DNA of 64,000 bases, taken from Lumbricus rubellus (taxonomy: Eukaryota; Annelida; Clitellata; Crassiclitellata; Lumbricidae). Under the pieces are notes generated by a model. It had not been told where the DNA came from. It saw only the letters and a program-made list of their open reading frames with translations, and did not search any database. A program made the position numbers and the translations under genes. The stretch lies in NCBI GenBank assembly GCA_945859605.1, contig OX243818.1:38519750-38583749 (forward strand), in the 5' to 3' direction. Every line of letters begins with the position of its first letter. The first letter of the stretch is position 1. Shown in pieces: positions 21,963 to 32,211 of the stretch.

Positions 21963-23596
21963 GGTTTCTCTCCAGTATGGGTTCTCACATGTCGTTTCAG
22001 ATCACCACTTCGAATAAATGATTTCTGACATAACTGACATTTGTATCGTTTCTGTCCAGTATGGATTTCCATGTGTGCTCTAAGGTGACTGCCAGTGACA
22101 AATGATTTCTGACAAAAAGGACATATGTATGGCTTCTCCCCAGTATGGTTGGCCATATGTATTTTCTGTTGGGTTCCGTGAGCAAATGATTTATGACATA
22201 ACAAGCAATTGTATGGCTTCTCTCCAGTATGTATTCTCATATGCATCTTTAGAGCTGTTCCTTGGGCAAATGACTTCTCACATATTTCACACCTGTGTGG
22301 TTTTTCTCCAGTATGGGTTCTCATATGTCTTTTCAGATCACCACTTCGAATAAATGATTTCTGACATAACTGACATTTGTATCGTTTCTCTCCAGTATGG
22401 ATTTCCATGTGTGCTCTAAGGTGACTGCCAGTGAGAAATGATTTTTGACAAAAAGGACAAATATACGGCTTCTCCCCAGTATGGTTGGCCATATGTATTT
22501 TCAGTTGGCTACCATGATGAAATGATTTATGACATAACGAGCAATTGTATGGTTTTTCTCCAGTATGTATTCTCATGTGCATCTTTAGAGCTGTTCCTTC
22601 GGCAAATGACTTCTCACATATCTCACATCTGTGTGGTTTTTCTCCAGTATGGGTTCTTATGTGTCTTTTTAGATCACTATTCCGAATAAACGATTTCTGA
22701 CACAAGTGACATTCCAGTTTCTCTCCTGTATGGATTCTCAGGTGTTCTTTTAGGTAATACTTGGTGACAAATGATTTCTGACATAATTGACATTTGTGTG
22801 GCTTCTCGCCAGTATGGGTACTCATGTGCATTTTCAGTTGGCTATCTAGAAGAAATGATTTCTGACATAACAAGCAATTGTATGGTGTATCTCCAGTATG
22901 TATTCTCATATGCGTCTTCAGAGAGGTGCTTTGCTGAAATGATTTCTGACATAACTGACACTTGTATGGTTTCTCTCCGGTATGGGTTCTTGTGTGTATT
23001 ATCAGGAGACTACGCTGAGTAAATGATTTATGACATGACTGGCATTTGTGTAGTTTCTCTCCCGTATGAATTCTCGAGTGTTTTCTAAGGTCACCCACAC
23101 TCACAAATGATTTCTGACAGACGTGACATTTGTATGGTTTCTCGCCAGTATGGGTTCTCATGTGAATCTTCAATGAGCTAGAATAAGGAAATAATTTCTG
23201 ACATAACAGGCAACTATATGCCATGTATGATGTATCTCCAGTATGTTTTCTCACATGGATTTTCATATGGGTGACTTGGGAAAATGGCTTCTCACAAAAG
23301 TGACATATGTATGGCTTTTCTCCAGTATGGGTTCTCATATGTCTTTTCAGATCACTACTATCAATAAATGATTTCTGACATAACTGACATTTGCATGGCT
23401 TCTCTCCAGTATGTCTTTTCATGTGTAGTTTCAGTTTGCTTTCTTCAGCAAATGATTTGATACATAAATGACATTTGTATGGCTTCTCCCCAGTATGGGT
23501 TCTCATGTGTCTTTCCAGTTTGCTACCAAAAGGAAATGATTTCTGACATAACTGGCAACAGTGTGGTGTTTCTCCTGTATGCTTCCCCATCTGCAT
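21963..23596 (-). CDS. Giant C2H2 zinc-finger gene 2, 5' part (19 fingers)
   Basis: Nineteen C2H2 fingers of 28 residues run from CCQLCQKSF to CQLCQKSFIRSGDLKRH before the LINE junction. The apparent ATG at 23596 (MQMGKHTGETP) lies inside a finger, so it is unlikely to be the natural start. Just upstream, 23600-23670 contains degraded finger text (HPEEERYSDIC in one frame, SFDKETHLK in another), showing that the array once extended further and has frameshifted. Together with the 3' part this makes about 39 canonical fingers. Poly-zinc-finger proteins of this kind usually bind DNA; the target is unknown. The current reading product is a finger-LINE fusion of 717 codons. Confidence 0.88.
22003..22676 (-). 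repeat. Tandem duplication of a four-finger block (336-bp period)
   Basis: Text at 22020 recurs at 22356, an offset of exactly 336 bp, which is four 84-bp finger units. At protein level, fingers 12-15 (HRCEICEKSFAEGTALKMH and the next three) match fingers 16-19 (HRCEICEKSFAQGTALKMH and the next three). This is a recent in-frame expansion. Confidence 0.85.
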
Positions 23597-25186
23597 TTGA
23601 GGTGAGTTTCTTTGTCAAATGATTACAGATGTCACTGTATCTTTCCTCTTCAGGATGCTTTCTCACCTGGTTGCTCTATAAAAATACTTTCTTTCGAGGG
23701 CTACAGAAATCCACCTGAAGGATATAAATTCTGCGGAACTTGATATATCTGTGGCTTTTGGAAACTTTGTTCTTGTGTTCTGATATAAATTATCAGAATT
23801 TGCAATGTATTCCCTGCATGATTTGACTGCATGATTTCTTTGAACGCAAATGTGTGAATCCTTCTGCTTTGCCTGGTGCTCATATGTTTCACATGCATAT
23901 TTCAAACAAGGGGTAAAGAGAATGTTATTCATGTAGTAGACGACAATTATCATCTCTGATGAAATGTTGAAGCCATCAAATACCTGTAGAATACCACACT
24001 CTGGCGTCAGTATTCAGGAGTGCATGTTAACTCATGAAGAAATATTCAACAATGATAATCAGTGTAGCAGATAAGTACATCCACTTTCAAGACCAAAATG
24101 AAGATCAATGTGATATGTAGTCCTTCTCAAATGATCATATTGAGAAGTCAGAAACATAATGTTGCTCATCTTCATGCACTTCTTAGAAAAACTCCATGCA
24201 CCTATAAAGATGAATAACAGCAAAATCTCATTAATAGTTTGTTCCAACACATAAAAAAATTATTATTTTTTGCTGTCACATGAAGGTCAAAATGACACCG
24301 ATCATAAGTTAAATAAATAGTTGGTCCATGAAATTGCATTATTTGTATTATTGGCTGGCATAGTTTCAGTGGAATATTATAAATTCGTATTTTTTCCCAA
24401 AGTCGATCTTGCTGAAATCCCATTAGCCGGGTTGAAGTCATTGATTCATAGCATTAAAATAAATTATTAATGGCATCATGCAATCTATGCCCGGTTACTG
24501 AATAGTCTGAATGACTTTCTACCATGAGTCAATGCCCTACACCCAGTAAATCGAACTTCTATTTATCAAGAGTATTTTCATCAATAATTTTACATGTGGA
24601 CTGTGAGGAATTGTTTACATCATTCAAACTTTGATATGATCTACAATTATATCAGTCAATCCAGCTTCCATTAACCAAGAGATATTTTCATAAATCCAAC
24701 ATCTAGTTTTACTAACCTCTCTAAAAGTCTCTATTCATTTTTAGTTTACCAAGTTTGAGACTACCAAAGATTTCTTGTCATAAATCCAGCTTCTACTTGA
24801 ACACAAATTACTCTCATTATACTGTCCAAATTCTAATTATTAAACGATAATTCTTTTCATCAATCCAACTTATATTTCCGCAGAAATAAATATTGACTAA
24901 TTTTGATGCTTTTAATTCTATAGTGAACGTTTTGTGATGAAACATTTGTCGGTAAACCATTTACAGGAGCCTTTTGTTGTGACAATAGTTTTGTTTCTTT
25001 ACAGGCCACTTATCGTTGAACTGTGTATTTCAGCGTACCCAATTAGTTAAGCATTTTCTCTTTGCTCATACAACTTCTCCATTCGTCGCAACATATTTTA
25101 TCACTCATCCAACTTCCAGTCACACAATAGACTACTTTGATCGCTCATTTAGCTTAAATTATTTTTACTGTAATAATCATAACAAT
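23597..25186. other. Upstream region of zinc-finger gene 2, no clear gene
   Basis: 23600-23670 carries decayed finger sequence. 23670-24480 shows no domain, and a 5' exon or promoter of zinc-finger gene 2 may be hidden there. From 24540 to 25140 the complement of the AGAAGYTGGAT motif (catcaatccagcttc, tccaacttctattt) recurs at irregular spacing, as in old transposon remnants. Confidence 0.4.
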
Positions 25187-26003
25187 TAGGGCCGTTGTTC
25201 CATTAAAATTTTTAATCGAAATTAATCGCACGATTAATTTTTTTAATCGCAATATACTGTAAATTAATCGCAATACATTTCCTTCAAATATATTAATCTA
25301 ACTATATTCTAAGGACTTCTTAGGCGTGAAATTTTAATGACTGAATGCTTTCTTTCTATTGCAAACATAATTATTCAATAACCTTTGGCTTAGGCCTATT
25401 GAATTTCTGCATTTAGTTTATTGAACAGTTTTGTATGACAGACAGAATTGAACATCTGTTCAAATCAGTCAACTGCTCAAAATCCGTTATTTTTCCCCAT
25501 TTGAGCCACCTTTAATTAAAATGCCTAGGCCTAAATGTGAAATTAGACAACCTTTTTCTGACTAGCCTATCAAAATTAATTATTTATTCAGCCGATTGTA
25601 TAAATCCATTGGTCTTGCCATCTCATAGAGTCGAACCAACGTAGTCTAACGTCTGACGGGGTGAGGAAAGAGGAAACAACCTTAGTGGACTGCGGTCGAT
25701 ATCGACGGCTTTTCGTTAGCGTTTAACGCATGTTTTGGTTCGCATGCAGGCGAAAATTGAGCAAAGAATTGCTACGATAATAGGCCTACTCAAATTCTTT
25801 TTTGGAATATTTGCCAAAGAATGTAGCACTAGCTTTAAGTATGAGTCGTCCCGACTCGTCCGTTTAAAACGAGGTTTTCTGCCTCTGATTCCATTTTAAT
25901 CAGATCAAAATTAACGCGTACGATTAATGCGTTAAAATTTTTATTCGCAAATTTTTTTAACGCGTTAATCGCACGCGTTAACGCGATTAAATCAACAGCC
26001 CTA
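25187..26003. mobile_element. hAT-like non-autonomous element with ATTAATCG-rich ends
   Basis: An 817-bp element with ends tagggccgttgttcc and, inverted, tagggctgttgattt. Both are followed by repeated attaatcgcac/gcgttaac motifs. It is flanked by ataacaat at 25179-25186 and 26004-26011. An 8-bp duplication and a (T)AGGGCTG end fit hAT. It has no protein-coding capacity. Confidence 0.8.
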
Positions 26004-26011
26004 ATAACAAT

Positions 26012-26205
26012 AATAATGGGGTGCAGTGATGTAGGGAGTTGTTTGGGGGTTCGGAGCCGGAAGTTGCGAGTTCGAATACACGTCGAACTGCCGCGTTTTG
26101 ACCCTGACCTTCAATTCAGTGTACGCACTAAAGTCGGGAGCACCTCGGAGACCTAAGAATCTTGAAGGCGGTATTGCATATTATAAGTGGTAATCCTGTG
26201 AAAGG
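26012..26205 (+). mobile_element. tRNA-derived SINE
   Basis: The A-box-like tgcagtgatgtaggg and the B-box-like gagttcgaatac lie about 50 bp apart. They are followed by a body (cttcaattcagtg, gtcgggagcacctcgg, atcttgaaggcggt) resembling the copy at 47285. Confidence 0.55.
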
Positions 26206-26222
26206 GGTCCTAAGTTCAAAAC

Positions 26223-26698
26223 GGTGTCACGACAACTCATTCAACGACAACTCATCCAACGACAACTCGTCCATGGACAACTGGTCCACCGACAACTGGT
26301 CCACCGAAATAGAAGCCGGATTAACGAGAAAGCGCTTGAGAAATAGAAGCTGGATGAAAGTTCTTTAATTACGAAATAGGAGCTGGATTTATGGGAAAAA
26401 GTCTAATGGCTTTCTTGCTTAAATAGAAGCTGAATTGACGATTTTCATCATTTGTCCTAACATGCATCCAGCTGCTATTTCAGATAGAAAAAAAACTTGA
26501 TCCATCTTCCATTTCTTAAGCGTTTTTTCATCAATCCAGCTTCTATTTCACCTGTAAAAACCTTCATCCAGCTTCCATTTCTCAAGCGTTTTCTCGTTAA
26601 TCCGGCTTCTATTTCGGTGGACGAGTTGTCGGTGGACCAGATGTCCGTGGACGAGTTGTCATTGGACGAGCTGTCGTTAGACCAGTTGTCGTGGAACC
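26223..26698 (-). mobile_element. Foldback-like element 1 (FB1), copy b
   Basis: A 476-bp element with the GGTGTCACGACAACTC end on the left and the GGTTCCACGACAACTGG end, inverted, on the right. Tandem CGACAACTSGTCCA-type units form both arms. The exact 9-bp duplication gttcaaaac lies at 26214-26222 and 26699-26707. The interior is palindromic with gaaatagaagctggat motifs. It is inserted just after a SINE. Confidence 0.88.
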
Positions 26699-26705
26699 GT
26701 TCAAA

Positions 26706-26742
<37 letters not shown>
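26706..26742. repeat. (CA)n(TA)n microsatellite
   Basis: A short dinucleotide run, cacacacaca then tatatata, directly after the target duplication of FB1 copy b. Confidence 0.9.
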
Positions 26743-26743
<1 letters not shown>

Positions 26744-28395
26744 GTTGGTCAAGTAGAATTGATGAAAAGAATTCTCGCTAAATAAAAGTCGGACTGATAC
26801 AAAATCATTTTTACTTAAATGGAAGTTAGATCGATGAAAATATTCTTGCTTAAATGGAAGATGGATTGATGAAAATATTCTTGTTGAAATGGAAGCTGAA
26901 TTGACGAAAAAATTGTCATCTAAATAGAAGTTGAATTGATAAAACAATTGCTGCTAATTAAATAGAAGCTGGATTGAATCAATTAACTGCAAAATAAAGG
27001 TTTTTCTCCGGAGGTTTGTCCAGGGGTCAATGTACTACACTCAGTATAGTGACAACTGGAAGTGCTTACGTTACGCGGCTCGCTGAAATCCAGTAGGCCT
27101 CTGGATTTAGCTCTTCCTTCGTTTCATGGGTTGCAGCAAATACGTATAGCTTACTCACTGCCTGTCTGCAACTTTGCGATTTATGTGTTCAGCGAAAATT
27201 TTCAGCGAAAAATCTCACCTCCCAATCGCACAAAATGGCGAGAGATGCAGGAGACCCAAAAGTAACAATGAGCTCACGGGAAATAGAAGCTGGCTAAAAA
27301 GAGTGCATCGACATTCTGCCATCTACTGAATAACTACAAGCTTTGCAACAGCTGGTCAGAGGCCAACATATACATTTTTTAGCAGACCTGGGAAATGGCA
27401 TTCCGTGAATATCCATGGGCGGAGATCGTTTTATTGAGAAAAATGATGACTGATTGTCATAACGCGACATAACAAGCACGAAGGGAGCAGCGGATAAATC
27501 CTAATAAACGTTTTTATACATCATTCGTGTTAATTATGACGTTCTTATTGTATTTTTATCTTTGAAAACGAAAGTTAGCTTAAGCTACATAGGGTAAACG
27601 TGTATTTTAGCGTCGTAAATTATTCGCCATTGCATTTGCATGGGTTTCAGCAATAATATAGTCGAGTGCAAGTCAGATTGATGAAAGTAATTTCTACTGC
27701 GATGGAAGAGGAATTAATTAAAGCGTCTTGCTGAAATTGAAGCTGGATTGATGAGCAATAATTTAAAAATAAATAGAAGTTATATCGATTAAAAATATTT
27801 GCCACTCATAGCTTTTTCCACCTAGATCTAGGTTATTTCGGCCTCATCTAGGTTTAAAGGTTTTTCCAGGATCTAGTTTTTTTCTCACCGCGGTTTTCGG
27901 ATTTGTTACTCTGAAATATACCATTTTAGGTGAAAAATGCACAAAATACGTGAAAAAAGTGGAAAATTTTGTGAATATTATGGGCCAACAATTATTGTGA
28001 AATTTGGAGCGAAAGACTTTTTAAAAGGTCATCAGAACTTTTATCGGGAAGGAAAAGAGATCAAGTTTTAATCATCGTTTGTGGCTGAGGATCAGACACG
28101 TTGGAGAAATTTAATTAACTCATTGTGCAACGCTCCCATTGGTGGAGTATAGCGATGCATGATGATGATGATGATGGCTAAATCTAGTTATACAGGTCTT
28201 TGGTTATACATCGATGGGCTAATTTAGGCCTACTCGTCCTCGAATGATTGTGTTCTCGTTTTTAATTCAATGGTTAAGTTCAAAACCGATGACGTCATGA
28301 ACATGCGTTGACGTCGAAATCAACTTAATTAAGCAGTTTTACGCAACAAAACGGTTAAAAAATTCGTCGCTATGGTTTAAATTGAAACCCAATGC
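26743..28395. other. Non-coding repeat-rich DNA
   Basis: 26750-27010 is a series of aaatrgaagytggattgatgaaaa motifs. At 27593 a GGTAAACGTGTATTTTAG end of the second MITE family occurs without a detectable partner. 28153-28172 is a short (GAT)n run. No gene is supported. Confidence 0.4.
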
Positions 28396-29218
28396 GGTAA
28401 ACGTGTATTTTAGTGTGCTAAATTATTTTCACGCTTATAATGCATAAAAAAGCGTCTTAAAATATTTATGCCAACGTGCTATTGCCTAACTGATGTATTA
28501 CTATGCTTAGAATTTGTTAAAAAGAAGTAAATCGATTGAAAAATTGTAATTATTTGGTCATAACAAACCGCCGATTGAAGTTGTTATTCAATTCTGACCC
28601 TTTCCGGAAGTTGCGTGCGGCAAGTGTGCAAGAAGACAGCACGCAAAAATAAATAAGTAAGTAAGTAAAAGTCCAGCTTTTTCAATTGCATCAGTTGTTT
28701 TATGAATCCAACTTCTGTTTCAATAATAATTATTTTTCATCAATCCAGCTCCAATTTAAGGTTGAATATTTTTGTTAATCCAGCTTCCATTTCTCGCCCG
28801 TGATTTTCGTCAATCCAGCTTCTATTTCAGATATTAAAACCCTCATCCAGCTTCCATTACTTAAGCGTTTTTTCATTAATCCGGCTTCTATTTCAGATCT
28901 AGAAATACCGTCATCCAGCTTCCATTTATCATTTTGAACTTAGGACCGAAGTTTTCACGTACACGTCGATGGTTTAGGCGCGTACCCCAACTTCCGGTCA
29001 TATGTTGTGGTTCAATGGCGATTCGAGCGGAGATTTCGCATGGGAAATGTGACATTTTAAAAGCTCGTTTTATGTCAATATTCTTGTTCTGAGCAAATTT
29101 TAAGCAAGCGGTTCGATGAGTTGGTTAAATTTGAGCTGTTTGGAATAATTTACGGCACTTTTAGAGTCTATAATTATAAGCGTGAAAATAATTTAGCACA
29201 CTAAAATACACGTTTACC
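28396..29218. mobile_element. GGTAAACG-family MITE, copy a
   Basis: An 823-bp element with near-perfect inverted ends: ggtaaacgtgtattttagtg continues through tgctaaattattttcacgc, and the right end is the exact inverse up to agcgtgaaaataattt. The flanks cccaatgc (28388-28395) and ccgaatgc (29219-29226) form an 8-bp duplication with one mismatch. The interior carries tccagcttctatttc motifs. No protein. Confidence 0.75.
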
Positions 29219-29256
29219 CCGAATGCTAGGTCTAAACCGATCGCCAAATTCTGTAC

Positions 29257-30123
29257 GGTTCCACGACAACTGGTTCACAGACAACTGGTTCAACGACAAC
29301 TGGTTCACGGACAACTCGTCCACCGACAACTCGTCGGCAAAACTCCGAACGGCGGTCCCAAATTATAAAATTAAAGAAATCGATAGGCTATCTCCTGAGA
29401 AGGCTTTAAACATTATGTGTTGTGAAATAGAAGGTGGATTGATGAAAAACCGCTTAAGAAATGGAAGATGGGTCAATTTTAAAAATCTGGGTAAACGTGT
29501 ATTTTAGTATGGTCATTATTCGCCATTGCATGGGTTTCAGCATTAGTCGAGTACCAGTCGGATTGACGAAGAGAGTTCTTTCTAAATAGAAGTGGGATTG
29601 ATGAAACTAATTTTTACTAAAATGGAAGTGGGATTTATGAAAACAATCTCGCTGAAATCGAAGCTGGAGTAACGAGCAATAATTTTAAATTAAATAGAAG
29701 TGATATTGATGAAAAATATTTACTGACGAAATAGAAGCGGGATTTATCTAACTAATTCCTGCCTAAACGGAAGCTGGATCGATGAAAAGGATTATCGCCA
29801 AACTAGAAGTTGGATTGATTAAAAAATAACAATGCTGCAGCGAGCGAAGATCAGCGAATACTTTACCATACTAAAATACACGTTTACCAAAATCTGAAAT
29901 AGAAGCTGGATGCATGCTGAGACACATGATGAAAATCGTCAATTCAGCTTCTATTTAAGCAAGGAAACCATTATACTTTTTTCATAAATCCAGCTCCTAT
30001 TTTGTAAATAAAGAACCTTCATCCAGCTTCTATTTCCCAAGCGTTTTCTCAATAATCCGGCTTCTATTTCGGTGAACCAGTTGTCGTTGAATGAGTTGTC
30101 GGTGGACGAGTTGTCGTGACACC
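29257..30123 (+). mobile_element. Foldback-like element 1 (FB1), copy c, interrupted
   Basis: The left end is GGTTCCACGACAACTGG and the right end the inverted GGTGTCACGACAACTC. Removing the nested MITE and its duplicated 8 bp leaves about 460 bp, the usual FB1 length. The left flank is attctgtac but the right flank is gtagttcgg, so this copy lacks a matching 9-bp pair. The same attctgtac flanks the neighbouring copy at 30176, which suggests a rearrangement between the two. Confidence 0.7.
29490..29888. mobile_element. GGTAAACG-family MITE, copy b, nested in FB1
   Basis: A 399-bp element with ends ggtaaacgtgtattttagta and its inverse. The duplication aaaatctg lies at 29482-29489 and 29889-29896. 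It lies within FB1 copy c, so it is the younger of the two. The interior is a series of aaatagaagtgggattgatg-type motifs. Confidence 0.8.
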
Positions 30124-30175
30124 GTAGTTCGGGTAGTATGTTACAGTGAACCCTGCTGTATGCTACATTCTGTAC

Positions 30176-30652
30176 GGTGTCACGACAACTCGTCCACCGA
30201 CAACTCGTCCAACGACAACTCGTCCGCGGACAACTGGTCCACCGACAACTGGTTCACCGAAATAGAAATCGGATTATTGAGAAAACGCTTGGGAAATAGA
30301 AGCTGGATGAAAGTTCTTTATTTACGAAATAGGAGCTGGATTTATGAGGAAAAAGTCTAATGGTTTCCTTGCTTAAATAGAAGCTGAGTTGATGATTTTC
30401 ATCGTGTGTCTCAACACGCATCCAGCTTCTATTTCAGATCGAACAAAAACTTGATCCATCTTCCATTTCTTAAGCGTTTTTTCATCAATCCAGCTTCTAT
30501 TTCACCTGTAAAAACCTTCATCCAGCTTCTATTTTCCAAGCGTTTTCTCAATAATCCGACTTCTATTTCAGTGGACGAGTTGTCCGTGGACGAGTTGTCC
30601 GTGGACGAGTTGTCGTTGGACCAGTTGTCGTTGGACCAGTTGTCGTGGAACC
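30176..30652 (-). mobile_element. Foldback-like element 1 (FB1), copy d
   Basis: A 477-bp element with a GGTGTCACG left end and an inverted GGTTCCACG right end. The exact 9-bp duplication attctgtac lies at 30167-30175 and 30653-30661. Each arm holds five to six tandem CGACAACTSGTCCA-type units. Confidence 0.88.
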
Positions 30653-32184
30653 ATTCTGTACAGCTTGCACTGTAGAGAACCAGAAAAACCACAAAGTCAC
30701 AAACTCAACGATATTCAACGCTTTAAATCTACCTTCAAGTAGTAATTAATTAATTGTCGTTTATTTGGTGATTTTTAAAAAATTATTTATCCAAAGCAAC
30801 AAGTTTATGGGCGAGACTTTGAGAAACCCAAGTCTGGAAATAAGGAACACCGTAACGGCGGGCATGCCGTTTAGCACTTCAGAGGTATTTTATTTCCGTA
30901 AACTGGAAGTTGGAGGAAAGATGAAAACATGATATTACTGCTGACATATTGCAGTATCATTTGAACCTGGATGAGCATATTAATTAACAGAAGTAGAAGT
31001 TGGATGAGCGACGAAATCATGGTTTTATGCTAGATTGTAACCGTAAAACTAGAGGCTGGATGAACGATCAAAATATTTTTGTTTGACGTAGAAGTTGGAT
31101 GAATAAAAGAACTGTGATATAGTACAATTATAAGCTGGACGAGCAATGAAAAAATGATTTTAAAATGTTTTAAATAATTTTACGTTGCTATACGGCTTGG
31201 GATTCGGGTATATATGCTAACGGCGGTAGCCCTAACGCAGATAATTTTTGGCCCAGATCAGCTAATAATCCGTCCACTGTGCAAATAGCTAGATTTCTGT
31301 AGCAAATTGATAAAACGCTATTGTCAATTTTTCGGTGCTGTGTCAACTAGTTAATGTCATACGGAAAATAAACCAGTCACTGCCATTCAGGCGTGAACTT
31401 ATAACTTGTTAGTGTCATTCAGTCATTCCGATATAAAGCTAATACCTGTTGGAGATATTTAGGACAACATGAATTCGTGTCATCAATCCAGCCTCCATTA
31501 GCGAATAGTAAATAATTCGTTTCACCAGTTGAGCTTCTTTTAGTTAAATAGCAACAGTTGTTTTACTGATCCAACTTCTATTTAAATAACAGTTAATCTT
31601 CTTCAATCCAGCTCCATTTAAAACATTTACATTTTCATTAATAAAAAAAATATTTTTTTAACAATCGGACTTCTAATTCGTGAGAATTCGTTTCATCGAT
31701 CCAATGTGTGTACGACCAGCAGATGCATTTTTGAATTTTTGACAGCCATTCGGAGGATTGCCACTTATGTAGGCCTATACGCAATTATAGGCCTATGTTC
31801 TAACCAGGGGTTTATGTAATTGTAATACCCTGGGGCTTTTTCTTTTCTTTATCTGTGGGAGTTTTGTCCGGGGATTTGTCCGAAGTGCTTAATATCCGTT
31901 CCCCGCTTTTACAGATCACACATCAGACATGAAAGAATGCAGACGTTGGCAACATTTTTCTCAATATTTGAACGTCAAAACTCGTTTCTGCTTCTCTCTA
32001 GCAAAGACATCACGCAAGTTTAACAGTGACTGCAATAATGACTGCATTGACTTTTTCATTTCATTAAACAACATTAGATTAAACAAAAGCACAAAAAAAT
32101 TAGGCCTAAATGAAATTCTCATTGTTTCATGTAGTGATTTTTACTATCGACTTATAACAATTGGATTTAAATAATTTCCTACAG
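30653..32184. other. Non-coding DNA upstream of zinc-finger gene C
   Basis: 30885-31225 is one arm of a long inverted repeat shared with 37572-37945. 31470-31720 holds tccaacttctattt-type motifs. The segment 31915-32010 (catcagacatgaaagaatg...gttggcaacattttt) resembles 42140-42215 upstream of paralogue D and may be a shared 5' exon or UTR. Confidence 0.45.
30885..31225 (+). repeat. Long inverted repeat, arm 1
   Basis: The text tatttccgtaaactggaagttgg...cgttgctatacggcttgggattc is the reverse complement of 37572-37945, with small indels. Both arms contain six or so agaagttggatgagcg motifs. They are probably two inverted copies of one element. Confidence 0.75.
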
Positions 32185-32211
32185 CAAACAAAATATTCAC
32201 AATCACAAGTG

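Noticed and set aside
19356..23596. Regularly spaced near-identical repeats suggesting a CRISPR-like array
   Set aside because: The 84-bp units are coding C2H2 fingers without conserved-repeat and unique-spacer structure, in a eukaryotic genome.
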